Below are positions 52,801-64,000 of a stretch of 64,000 bases of DNA, piece by piece. The stretch is from Guadua angustifolia (lineage: Eukaryota; Streptophyta; Magnoliopsida; Poales; Poaceae): NCBI GenBank assembly GCA_036346375.1, contig CM070500.1, forward strand, positions 70,808,525 to 70,872,524, read 5' to 3'. The position numbers and the translations under genes were made by a program. Position 1 is the stretch's first letter; each line of letters starts with the position of its first letter. Under the pieces are notes generated by a model. That model had not been told where the DNA came from. It did no database searches and worked only from the letters and a program-made list of their open reading frames with translations.

Positions 52801-55800
52801 TGATATTTAGTAATTCGGATTAAATAAAAAGTAACAATACAGTAACTTCGGTTGTTTCCAGGAGCAGTTTTTAGTCATAACTCCGGCGAGTGTTTTCTGA
52901 TGATCTGCTGGTCCGATTGCCCTGGAAATTGAACCACAGATTTCTACGTGTGTTCCCTTTACAACCCAATTGGAATTTTCCCCATCCAAGTTCTGGATCT
53001 CCCTGCGTAAGCCATTCTTTTCAACTCCGGTGAAAATTTCGACGAGCTCTCCTGGTCACTCCCGATCTTATTTTGATCTAAAAGTTTTACCAGAGCTTCC
53101 TCTTGCTATCCTCTACATCCAGGAAAACCAGATTTTATAAAAGCCAACCAGAGAACCTTCGGCCACCGATTTCTTTCCCAACTCCGGCGAGCTTTTCCCG
53201 TTGATCCATTGCTCCTTTGTAGCTGAAAATTGAACCCTAGATGCCTCTCCTCATTCCCCACATCATACTCAAAGTTCAGCATCAGAATCGCAATGGATCT
53301 CCCTCAGCAAACCTTCTTCCCCAACACCGGTGAGAACTTCGGCGAGCTTTACCGGGCGATCCCGAACTCCGTTCATCCTCAAATTTCTTGTGGAGCACCT
53401 CCATGATGGTTGCAACACCCCCGTGAAACAGTTTTGGGAAATTCCAAACAGAGCACCGCCGGCGCACCGAGCAGTCCGCGCCACCCCCAACGTCGGCCTG
53501 TTTTGGCGTCGCGTTCCTGGTCGTCGTGATTTTTCATGATCCGACTGTGTCACCTCATGCTCTATGGTACCCTTTGTCTCCCTTTCAAATTTCGTGCAAT
53601 TTGGTTCATGGAATCAAAAGTTACGGCCGCCCAAAGATCAAATTTTGCCGGAGGCTGTTCTCCCTCGTTTTTGCGAGTTTGGCCGTGAAATTTTTATGGT
53701 AGACTCCTCTTGATATCCCCTACATGGTGCTCACCCTAACCCATGGTTTTGACCTCGTGATTTTGCGCAGAAAATTCTTTTCTCCGATCAGACTGCGTTG
53801 CGGATGGCAGAAAACTTCGTCGCGCGTTCCCCGTTGATCCAAAAGGTAAAACTCAGATCCGTTCATGTCATATTATGCCAAATATTTCTAGATAGCTCTC
53901 TGTAAAATTTGGTTAGGTTTTATCTCTTATTTTAATAGTTATGACCGTTTGATCTATTAGCTCCAAGAGCCGTTCATTGGCAGTTTGTGATCAATCCGGT
54001 GGGTCGTCGCTAAGTCCGCCTATATTGCTGAGATCGTCTCGTCGCGTTCTACGCGATGGACATTTTCCCTTTGGTGTTGCATCTACCGAAATTATTTTTA
54101 TTCATTAGCCACCGCCTTTTGCCGCCGCCGCACGTCGTCTTGTGCCGCCAACCATTTTGGTTTGTCGTGGCCATGCCATTGTGTCCAGTAAACCATTATC
54201 CCCTGTTTTGCCTATCATTGAAGTTCATTTGATCCCCGGTTGCCGTCAAAGCTAAGTTCTAGAATCTACCCGCGTCTTTTCAACCTAGCCCTCCGTTATC
54301 CATTCGCGTCTCGGTTAGCCATCTTTGGTAGCATTCTATCGCTACTATGTCGTTGCACCGATGGTCGCCACCTTGTTATTTCATGAGCGTCCCGTCATTG
54401 CTTCGCCTTCGCCGTTAACGTTCCATCGTTAACGTTCTGCCGTTAACGTTTCACCGTTAATGTTCCATCGTTAACGTTCCGCCGTTAACGTTGCGACGTT
54501 AATGTTCCATCGTTAACATTCCGCTGTTAACGTTTCGTCGTTAACGACCCGCTGTTAACGCTTTGCTCTCATCACATGTGTGCATGCAAGTAAAGGCTCT
54601 AATGTGATATCCTTACCTTTTCTATCGTCCTATCGTGATCTAACCCCATTCCTTGTAAGTCTGGCTTTATCTTTCTATCATCTGCAAAGCTGGACCAAAA
54701 CCTAACTTAAGAACCGGTTCGATGGACTAAGTACATCGTGAGCATGTGACGATATGCGGTTTCCCTCGTTGTGTCCACCGTAGTAAGATACTTGTGCTCT
54801 GTCTTACTACATATCGTCATCGCCCTGTTATCGTCGAGCATTTTCATCGATGTATGACTGAACCCTTTATCGAATCACAGTAGATGTTGACCCCACTTGC
54901 CCTTGTCTTATCTTAGAAAATCTAATCTGCCATTAACCTAGAATTCATTCGTGGTCTTGGTCGATAGACCATTAGCCATATGTCATATTCTTCTGCCAGA
55001 CCTAGCCTACCAGTCTATCTTCCTTTTGGTCGACTGTGTCGTTCGATCAACGAAAGTTAACCTCGAGCATCTGCTTAGTTCATGGCGAACAAACGTATCA
55101 TCGTGGACCCGGTCTATAGATCGAGAGTCCATATGTCATCGGCGATCCAACCAAGATAATATTCTTCGGAATATTATTCCTTCTTTCCTAGTTATTAATC
55201 TTTCTCTTCGGTGTATTTTCCGAAAGCCGTTCTCTTTTGTCTAATCATCGACCTAATCCATTCAAGTTCCTAATTTCATCTAAGCTGTTGCGTCCAATGT
55301 TATTCGTTCTTAATTTGGAGTTTACTTGATTTGCTTTTTGAGTTTTGTTGTATTTGTGCTTCTTTGCTGTTAGACGCGTTGTCCAGAAGTTACCCGAAGT
55401 AGCTGAAGGACGAGAAAGTCGAAGCATTTGATTGAAGGAGCCAAAGGTTGATGAAGCCGAAGATCAATTATAAAGAATAAAGAGCAGTTTATAGGAAGTG
55501 CCAGGCAAGTTGTGCTTTGACCATTTTGATCCTAAGTTTTGAAAATGTATTTTGATCAAACTATGCATGCTAATTCAATTAAAAATAGATTTAAATAATT
55601 TGGGTGAATTAGCTAATCAACCTATTAGCTATTGCCACTTTGTTGTTAATATTTGTATGCCATGATTCCTTTGATAACCTAAGTTTGGTAATACTAGTTG
55701 GTTGATAATATTGTGCCAACACGGGAGGCTAGACCGTGAATAGTTGCTTAGCTTTGCATATATCGTGAATAATCTTTTAAAATACAAAGGTCAATATTGA

Positions 55801-57069
55801 TTAATGGAATATGCAATGTATATTGGAAATGGTGTAATACGTTGCCACACGATGATATTGATATATGGAGGCCTGTGTGGTTTCATATGGATGTTGAGTT
55901 GTTGTTGGCATGTGTTGCACAATAATCAACAGGGATGCTTGAAATGATTTCGGCCAGGGGCAAGTGGACCGAGGCTTCGTGCGAGTGGGCTGTGTGGGCA
56001 TTGGGGGTTCTGAGTGTTGTGAGGGCTGTGTGCCAAATTGTGAGAGAAGGATGTCTTGCCTTGGTACAACCACATGTCTGAATGCGAAGACCTAGTTTAG
56101 TAGGATTCTGATATCTCGCCTTTGATACCTCGGGGTGGCAGTTACATGGGGTAGCTATGCGGGGGCGTGCTCATGCTTGACTTGGTACCCTATCCAACGT
56201 TGTTCGTCGGCCCTATACTTGGCTCGTGTGAGGGAAGTGATAGTGGAGGCAACACGGAGAGGTTCCTAGGTGGAGATGGAAGTTTACGAAAGGCTTTGTT
56301 ATGATCACTCATTCGCATACTCTTGTATGGCGATTCACGGTGACGTGGTGAGTTGATTATATCTTGTGGGTAAAGTGTACAACCTCTCTGAGTGTAAAAA
56401 CTATTGAATAAATGAGTCCACGATCTTGGACAATGCTCGGGATTCTGATCAAGGGATAGTATTTTGAAAATAAAATGGGGTGGAAGGCTGTGTGCCAGAG
56501 TTAATGATGAAAGTCGATTAAGGACTGTGTGTCCAAAATAATGTGGAAAACAATTGAGAAACTTATTATACTATTAAAGTTTTGCTGCTTTTAATCTAAA
56601 TAAATAATAATTCAAAATATTGATACAATGCAAAACAACGAATTGAGCCACATGTAGTAATAGAACTGCATTCTGTGCAAGACTTGTTGAGTACGGTGTG
56701 TACTCACCCTTGCGGGCAAAATTTTACCAGAAGAGGAGTCTACACCAGCGTGGGAAGAGGAGTATACTGGAGGGCCAGAGAACTAGGGAGCAAGCCTCTG
56801 TCAGAGCTCCTGTGGCGAAGATGGATCACCATGACGTTTACTTTCCGCTGTTGTTTATTATTACTCTGAATAATGTAAGCCCTGCGTGACAAAATATTGT
56901 AAGGTGACCTTAAGGTCGTACAACTCGATTAAATACATGTTTGAAGTACTTTATTATTATTCCATGTGTATGATTATGGTACTTTAACCTGTTAAGCTTG
57001 TGTGCACTAAGCGCGATCTGGACTAGTCACGAGAATACCTGAGTGTCGGTTCTGATTCGGGGCATGACA
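52801..57069 (+). repeat. 5' LTR of a gypsy element related to family B (4.3 kb)
   Basis: Ends GGGGCATGACA at 57069, followed five bases on by a primer binding site, so this is a 5' LTR. The 3' 1.6 kb corresponds to family B copy 1 (common pieces listed there; 'ggcaagttgtgctttga' at about 55504). The left end is placed at TGATATTTAG (52801), which resembles the ATATCCC start of copy 1; this is approximate. Frames inside it are not conserved. It contains a 14 bp tandem array at 54411-54560. Confidence 0.65.
54411..54560. repeat. 14 bp tandem array with GTTAAC core
   Basis: About ten to eleven units of CGTTAACGTTCC plus two variable bases; each unit contains the palindrome GTTAAC or a one-base variant. 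Confidence 0.93.
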
Positions 57070-57739
57070 GAGGTGGTATCGAGCATCTTGTTGTAGGTCT
57101 TGACCCTAGATAGTTTGGCGTTCTTTAGGAACTTCAAAATTATTTTCTAAAAGAAAATTTTAACTCGAAAGATTGATAAGTTCTTGACTTGTCTTATTCT
57201 TCTATTCTTTTCTCCTTGCTGAAAATTTCTATCTTTCCCCGTTGTTTTAAATGAAGATCTTATCTGAGTTATTCCAAATAGTTATCGTTGTTTCACACTT
57301 AAGGAGGAAGCGCTGGGTGTCGCTGCCAATCCTGAAGATCGTGAAGACAGGAATCGTCGAACTCAAGAAAAATGGATCGATGAAGTGTTCCAGAAGCTAG
57401 AAGAACCAGTGCTTTCGTAGCCAGTTGAGACTCATGTGTGAGAGTCGCGTCCGTCTAAGATAGAAGTGTTACCCTCTTATACGGTAGATTATTGTGTGTT
57501 TAGGTTAATTTGGTTTTCCTTATTTGCTGAGTGTGCAGTGTGCGTTGCAGAGCTTTTAAGCTTGGATAAACAACCATACCAAGTTATTAATAATATTTAT
57601 ATAAGTTTTTAGGTTAAATCTGTTTCCCTGCACTAGGATTCATGAACCTCATCTATGCTATTCCCTCTTACCTAAACCCTAGAGTGGTCAGCAGTTGGAA
57701 AGGATCAACCGCAGCGATGACTCAGGGGCGATTCATGTT
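57070..57739 (+). other. Gypsy leader with primer binding site
   Basis: TGGTATCGAGC at 57074-57084 is a near match to the initiator tRNA-Met site (TGGTATCAGAGC). The following 650 bp is leader with a short charged frame near 57300-57420 that I do not recognise. Confidence 0.65.
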
Positions 57740-58487
57740 AGTTCGATTGCTACTCTTCGGTGTCGATGCTAAGCGAGATAGTGACCAAGCGGTATCCAAT
57801 TTGTACCAACCGTGACAATTCAAAACTTGGATCGATTGTTCACCGCTTAGACTCTGCTTATGCAGACAATGATGCAACAGATGAATGTTATCAGTGCCAA
57901 CATCAATCCCTCCTCAACTGAAGTCGCAACCTCCTGTTCACAGTTAAAGATTACCTTGTTCATGAAGACCAAACCGCCCACGTTTGATGGATCAGTCACT
58001 CTCAGAGATGCAAAAATTTGGCTTCGCATCATGGAAGAGAAGCTGGCTTTGGTGCAATGTGAAGATAAAGAGAAAGTTCCCTACGCTACGTGCCAGTTAG
58101 AAGGAAATGCATTAGTCTGGTGGAAGAGTTTCTCGCCACCTCTAAGGATGAACATACCATCACTTGGTTAGAGTTTACCACCACCTTTAAATCGGCTCTT
58201 CACATCATCAGAAGACAGTGAAACCACAGTAAGACAAGGAAGAATGGTATCTCCACACCCAATACCATACCGGGACATTGTTCTTTGAAGTGTTGTCAAC
58301 CGAACCAATCAGAAGACCGTACATGCATCCGTTGTGGCGAAATAGGACACACTGCTGATGAACATGCAATTAATTATTCTAGCTGTGAAGGAAGCCACTA
58401 ACCTGGAGAATGTCCTATAAACAACATCACCTGCTATCTTTGTGAAGGCCAAGATCATTGTCCAGCTCACTGTCCCCTAGATCCAAT
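57740..58487 (+). pseudogene. Gypsy gag, first part, with zinc knuckle
   Basis: 57860-58171 encodes 'KTKPPTFDGSVTLRDAKIWL' then 'VPYATCQLEGNALVWWKSF', the core of the Ty3/gypsy gag domain (retrotrans_gag). Zinc-knuckle-like pieces follow: 'CIRCGEIGHTADEH' (about 58322-58363) and 'CYLCEGQDHCPAHC' (about 58432-58473). Stops separate them. The gene is cut at 58487 by a solo LTR and continues at 61858. Confidence 0.8.
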
Positions 58488-61400
58488 TGTAACACCCCGG
58501 CGCCAAGTGCACCGCGAATGCTACCAAAAACTCCAAATACGAACGACACATCTACGAAAAGACGGAAACTGAATTTAATCCCTAAACTCTTAACTGCCCT
58601 AAAAAAACTAAACCACCAAAATTTACAAAATTTCGGCATGACTTCTCTAGAATAGAGGACATCCACTCAGCAGACAAAATAATAGCAGCAGATGATATCA
58701 TTCTAGCAGGTCCTTAGTTAAGCAATCTCACACCCAACAGAATTTAAGAAATCTCACTACGATGAATAATAAATTACATTCAGGTTTTGACGAATTGATT
58801 AAATAAATTGCTGGAGACCGCAGTCGTGCACATGTTACTTCTCCCATCCCGATGAATCAGCTTCAAGGTACCTAAGACAGGAAGCAAACAAGCGTGAGTC
58901 CAAGACTCAGCAAAGTGCAACAAATAAGAAATGCAATCGAATCCAACGAAATACCAAAACTTTGAAAGGTAACATATTCGAATACTTGACTGAACTTGGT
59001 AAATAAATGAACCAAAAACTGATTTCAAATACCACAACCAACTCAGGAATTATTTAAACTGTACTCATACCTCGATAGCCACCTTTGGATGAGTCCACGA
59101 CTCAATCCTCAATCTATAAATGCCATTAGCTCCACGATTTACCATTTATAGTTTCTATTTGCTGCCTTTGTGCTCAAGTACACAAGACATACAAAAGAAG
59201 AATCTCATATCCATACCTCACAATCAACTCACTAAACATGATTCATATCCATACACCACAAAAAGAAGACTCTCATATCTATACATTACAATCAATGCAT
59301 AAAACATGATTCATCATTGACAATGCAATGCAGATTGCACATATGCCATACCAAAAGAAGAATTCATATCCATACACCACAAAAGAAGAATCTCATATCT
59401 ATACATCACAATCAATGCATAAAACATGATTCATCATTGACAATGCAATGCAGTTGCACAATTTCCATGCATATGATGCATCATGCATGCTCATCTCCTC
59501 TTTTAGCACATATCTGGGGTATGGCCGAGTGCACACCGTCGGTGTGCACCCTCTCATTCCCTTCCACCCCGTGATGGAGGTGCCTACTCTTCTTGACTCG
59601 GCTCCCATACAACCACGTATATGAGACTACGAGTAGGACTTTCGTGCTCACTACATGTGAGCACAGAGGCCCACTGTCGAATGGGTCGCCTCTTCCATCA
59701 TGAATGCACAAATGCAATTAACATAACCAAATTTGCAATCTACATTCAGTTCTCACATTTGCATAGCCATAGCCAACTACATAAACATCAGCCACTTCTT
59801 ACATCCATAAATTACCATTCTCAACATTCAAATCACATTCTCAACACTCGTATCCATATTCTCAACAAATCTCATCAACATGGTCAATCTGTCATTAACA
59901 CTCGCACCAAAGATATAATTAATTTTCAAGATAGCAAATCAACTTTTCCTATTAATCCAACCTCACAACTTTATTATTCACGTTCACCTCCCATAGTAGT
60001 AAGCAATCTTATGAACGTGTGATATAGCAATATATCCATTTGGCGATTATGCGGGGTCCAACAAACAACCCACAAAGCATTCACTCCAAAGATGCACTTT
60101 TCATAAACACATATATGAAAAAGGCCATTCTCAACTTTCATATCCATAAGGTCACATATATCAGCAACACTCACATAACCGTCACAATCGCATATCATGA
60201 CCACAATTCGAGCTATTTTCATAACGCAAATCTTATATCTTCTATGTTCCCATTAGCCTAATCATACTAGGGGGCATCATCAAGGCATATATAAAATGTA
60301 ACACATGGCGATTGACAAGGCATATGATTCGTCAATCAACACACATAACAAACAAACAAACATTGATGCACTTCATATAATCTAGGTTTGAACGATAGCA
60401 TAACCACTTAACCATTCCCATTCATCACATCGCAAGCAAAATCAAACATGAAAATATTAAAATAACACATGGATAATTATATGCTTGCAAAACCAAATAA
60501 TACCTAAGCCACAACCGAAGACAATACACTTGCCTTCAACTTCTCGAGACGGTGTGGCGAGGCGAGATTACCACCCCGGGTCACACCACCTGCACATGGA
60601 TATAATCCACTCAAAAACACACCCACAATTCAACGCAAGACTCATAACTAAGTTGGCTTCGCAACCTACTCCTAAAACCCGAAAACAGAAATCTGCCAAC
60701 CCGGGGCAGCACTTGGTAAAATGGGCATAACTTTCAAACGGCTGAACGAAACTTATCGATTCTGGACTTCATTGAAAGGTAATTCGATTATCTACAACTT
60801 TTTCTATAGCCGACCGACCGGGAAAAGCACCGATTATTCCCAGATTTGCGACGAACAGCAGACAGCCGCAAAAATACTTCGCTCTGGACAGCATGCGGTA
60901 AAATAACCATAACTTTCAAACGGCTGAACGAAACTTATTGATTTTGGTCTCTATTGAAAGGTAATTCAATTATATACAACTTTCGTTATATCCAAACTCC
61001 CAGGAAACGCTTGTAAAATTTTCAAATTGCAGCTCTAACCGAGGACAGAAATCTGCCCGAACCGAAAACTCGCAAATTTCTCTAGTCTCTCCATTTCCCA
61101 ACCCCCAACAACTCAAAATCATGAACCCCAGCTAGACATTAACACAAACACCTTGCATGCAAGCAATTAAATCCTCCAAATACCTAGGGTTTTTACCTCA
61201 AGTCTTACTCATGGAGGAGAGAGAAGGTGGGGAAAGTGCTAGGCTTGAGGAGGGTGCGCCGGTGGTGGCCGGAGGAGGTGGGGTCGCCGACTGTTGCTTG
61301 CTGCTTGCCGCCGCATCTTCTTTGCTACTTGCTGCCGCTTCTTGCTTGCTCCTTCTTCTTCTTGATCTTTGCATCTGCCGACCCGGGGAGGAGAGTAAGG

Positions 61401-61857
61401 AGGCGCCATTGCAGAGGAGAGACTGCCAGGAGTTCTTGTCGCCAACTGGGAAGAAAAAATGTCGGCCAAGGACAACGCCGGAAAAATGGGAAAGGAAAAA
61501 AAGGAGGCGCAGGCTTCTTTGGAAAACGCCTCCACACATTTCACCACACAAAGGAGGAGAGAAAGGTTAGGTGAGGAGGAAATTCTAAAAGCCCTCCAAA
61601 CCAAAATCCATCTTTTATCCAAAAGCGACCCAAATAATTTAATTCTTGGCGCGATAAGACAAATAGCAGGATAAACAACTTGCCGCAGAACTAAGCGGCT
61701 CGGAGAAAACAACCATTCGATAAATATTTCACGGAAAAACTCAAAACCTTTAATAAAGCTGCGGCGACAAAAATTTTCTCCAGAAGAAATCCTTGAATCA
61801 AGAAAATGAAGACAACTCCGGCCAAAAAACTCAGGAAAACGATTTTACGGTATTACA
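58488..61857 (-). mobile_element. Solo LTR, family A, copy 2 (3.4 kb)
   Basis: On the plus strand it begins TGTAACACCCCGG and ends CGGTATTACA, the reverse of copy 1 at 15135-19095. A perfect duplication CCAAT lies at 58483-58487 and 61858-61862. It interrupts the gag of the surrounding gypsy element. GC-rich frames at 61157-61712 occupy the same position as those of copy 1 (LTR 5' part) but differ in sequence, so are not considered genes. Confidence 0.9.
59262..59453. repeat. 120 bp direct duplication inside family A LTR
   Basis: The block 'aaaagaaga-tctcatatctatacat' through 'gattcatcattgacaatgcaatgcag' occurs at 59262-59334 and again at 59382-59453, nearly identical. Confidence 0.88.
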
Positions 61858-63216
61858 CCAATAGTGACCGCTGTGACTCGGCATCAGCGATAGAATTTTT
61901 GAGCAGTCATTGCTCAAGAGTTAGCGAAAAGAGAAGGATTGCCATCCGTACTTGCTATGCCATGTGAAGAAACGAAGAAGAAACATGTCAACCCTATCTG
62001 TCTACCTCAGGAAATCAGTGATACTTGGTCACCATGGAACTGTTTCTTGTGTGATAAACGAGGACACTAGGCTAGAGAATGCCCCAGCAACCTAGCACGA
62101 TGACCAAGACATTTATGTTACAATTATGGCGAGTTAGGTTATTTTGTTAAGGAATGCCCACAGAAAAATCAAGCAAACTCTGAAGCCATTACCATTCCCG
62201 AAATTACTTCAGTAAAGACTATAACACCAAAAGTGAGGGGTAAGACTATGGAATCAACTTGCTCCAGGAGTCAGTTGAAGCAAGAGTAAATGGTTAACCA
62301 GACCCTTGATCTGGAAGAGGAGTGCAAGGAATTGGAGGACAACCGCAAGCGTCAGAAAGCTCGTCAAGAAGGACCACCGCAACAACGAATGAGGAGTGCC
62401 CCTCAACAACTCAGTTGCCGTACGGCTTAGACTTTGTTTGAGACACCTTCACCTGTGCTTCGCCCTGATGGTCAGAGTTTCCATAACACCACCCCAGTGA
62501 AAAGTCCGCAAGGAAGAAGCTTATTGTCTAGAATTTGCTTTGCTTGTCGCCAGCCAAGACATCTCGCTAATAACTGCTCTAAGAAGGAAGTGATCACTGC
62601 GGATCACGTCGATCTTAGCTCTACACCTACCAAGATTAGTGTCATGTCAAGAGGAAGCCAACATATGTCGGTCAAGTGTTGCTTCAGATGCAATGAACCG
62701 GTATATTTCGCCAATAGTTGTCCCAGGAGAAAAGGTGTTATACCTATCCACTTAAACCTTAGTCCTCCACCTACCGAGACACTTGCGCCAGAAAGTGAAT
62801 TGTGAAGCAGTTCAAGATGAAGCCATGCCGTAAGTGCTAGTAACAGAAAGCTGATGGTTAATTTGTCCATTGTTAAGACCAAGTTTTTAATAAAGCTTAT
62901 CATATTGGAAATCAATGCTTGAGATGTTTATGCCTGGAGTTAAGTTAGTTACCCATGTGCAAGACAGTTTGGGTCCATGGCTGGAGATGTAATCAATTAA
63001 GAGGGCTAGAGTGTTCCTGAGATAAAGTCGTGATCAGGATTAACTTTAGTTTGTTGGAGACAGCGGAGGACTGTCTATTCTGTTATGGTTGAGTCAAGAA
63101 AGTGGATGAGCCATCATATCAGAAGAAAGAATTGTTGTGTATGTTTAATAACTACACAAGATAATTGTCCTCCTGAAGAATTACTCTAGGCGCCGCAGTG
63201 TATGCCGACAAACCAA
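61858..63216 (+). pseudogene. Gypsy gag, second part, with multiple zinc knuckles
   Basis: After the solo LTR the remnant continues with 'AVIAQELAKREGLPSV' and a series of CX2CX4HX4C-like units: 'CFLCDKRGH' (62052), 'LCYNYGELGYFVKECP' (62116), 'CFACRQPRHLANNC' (62538-62579) and 'CFRCNEPVYFANSC' (62691-62732), some with lost Cys or His. Stops at several points. The frame 62434-62805 is the longest intact piece. Four or more knuckles in one gag is unusual and suggests a duplicated nucleocapsid region. From 62806 to 63216 nothing is recognised. Confidence 0.7.
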
Positions 63217-64000
63217 TACCAACACCCGGCGCCAAGTGCACCATGAATGCTACCAAAAACTCCAAATCTGAGCGACACATCTCGATAAAGATGAAACTGA
63301 ATTTAATCACTAAACTCTTAACTAGCCTAAAAAAAACTAAGTCACCGAAATTTACAAAATTTCGGCATGATCTCTCTAGAACAGAGGACATCCACTCAGC
63401 AGACAAAGGAACAATAGCAATTATATAATATCATTCTAACAGGTCCTTAGATAATCAATCACATTTCCAATCGGCAATTAACCAACTTCATAACATCGAT
63501 CAACACAATACAATCGCATTTATTACAATCATTATTAATGAAACAATTAATTGGGTTGTAGGTGACCGCATGATCGTGCACGTGCTCTACTCCCATCCCG
63601 TGAGGCACTTCAAGGCACCTAACACAGGAAGTAAACAAGCGTGAGTCAAGACTCGAAGAAAGTGCAACATTAATAAGAAGTATTGAATTTAATTGAATTA
63701 ATTTTACTCTAGAATTTGATATAGCCATTAATATATGGAAATTCAACTAGTAAAAGAGGTGATAATTAACTCCACTTACCACAACCAACTCGAAAACATA
63801 ACTAAATCTTACCCGCCTCAATAAGCGTTCTGGATGAGTCCACCTCAATCCTCAACCTGTTCTTCCCATTCTCATCAATCCCATTTATCGGTTGCAACAC
63901 ACAATGCAAGGGAATGCATTTATGCTTTCATACTCAAGTGCACAAAACATACAAAGGAAGAATCTCATATCCATACATCACAATCAACTCATTAAACATG
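63217..64000 (-). mobile_element. Family A LTR, copy 3 (enters from right, incomplete)
   Basis: Begins near 'accaacacccggcgccaagt' and follows copy 2 in the same order: 'gaatgctaccaaaaactccaaat', 'aatttcggcatga-ctctctaga', 'gacatccactcagcagacaaa', 'tactcccatcccg'. It reads as the 3' end of the LTR on the minus strand and continues past the window end. The first bases differ from the usual TGTAACACC, so its border is uncertain. Confidence 0.8.

Noticed and set aside
61157..61712. Frames of 115-157 residues on both strands
   Set aside because: Same LTR position as the previous case, different sequence; composition effect.

Overview
The window reads as repeat-dense plant nuclear DNA, almost certainly from a grass (Poaceae). 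The reasons are the calmodulin exon 1 with its plant-type intron position, the Stowaway-type MITE ends, a CACTA element, Mutator-like elements carrying FAR1, Ulp1 and plant-mobile-domain genes, and very long LTRs of grass style. I cannot name the species. There is no bacterial, organellar or viral gene organisation. Only one host gene is convincingly seen, and only its first exon. Almost everything else is a stack of nested, mostly decayed transposable elements.

Layout. 1-950: start of a calmodulin gene on the minus strand (exon 1 at 782-857; the rest lies left of the window), with a Stowaway end in its intron. 950-5460: degenerate upstream repeat, two copies of a fold-back MITE sitting beside (AT)n tracts, and a third MITE. 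5468-13054: an old element or gene pair made of a FAR1-type transposase pseudogene (+) and a convergent Ulp1 protease pseudogene (-). The latter is split by a 3.2 kb solo LTR (family C, 9313-12546, perfect 5 bp target duplication). 13055-30997: an old Ty3/gypsy element on the minus strand with both LTRs, primer site, gag, protease, RT, RNase H and integrase. It is broken by three solo LTRs, of family A at 15135-19095, family B at 19175-22376 and family C at 23089-26202. Two of these have perfect target duplications and the third has a matching one, and removing them brings the interrupted coding frames back together. 31000-35050: low-information DNA with a CCCH zinc-finger gene fragment and a 1.17 kb CACTA element containing a 5S rRNA-derived segment. 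35051-36549: part of another LTR. 36550-52800: a Ty1/copia element (+) with 5' LTR, primer site, gag-like ORF and decayed pol. It is interrupted near the end of RNase H by a 6.5 kb Mutator-like element (43061-49518) with long inverted repeats, and further on by a 1 kb solo LTR. Its 3' LTR is cut at 52800 by another gypsy element (52801 to beyond 64000) whose gag region is itself split by a family A solo LTR (58488-61857). A second family A LTR enters at about 63217.

The most unusual signal is inside the family C LTR. It carries at least 17 short hairpins with the same five-base loop (TGTGT) but different stems. Both arms change together, and in one cluster a second outer stem also co-varies. 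The same architecture is present in the second, independently inserted copy on the opposite strand. I know of no described counterpart. Other points worth checking are the Mutator-like element that joins a transposase N-terminus directly to a plant mobile domain without the catalytic core, its inverted repeats packed with near-palindromes, the 5S-derived promoter inside a CACTA element, and the (AT)n-associated fold-back MITE.
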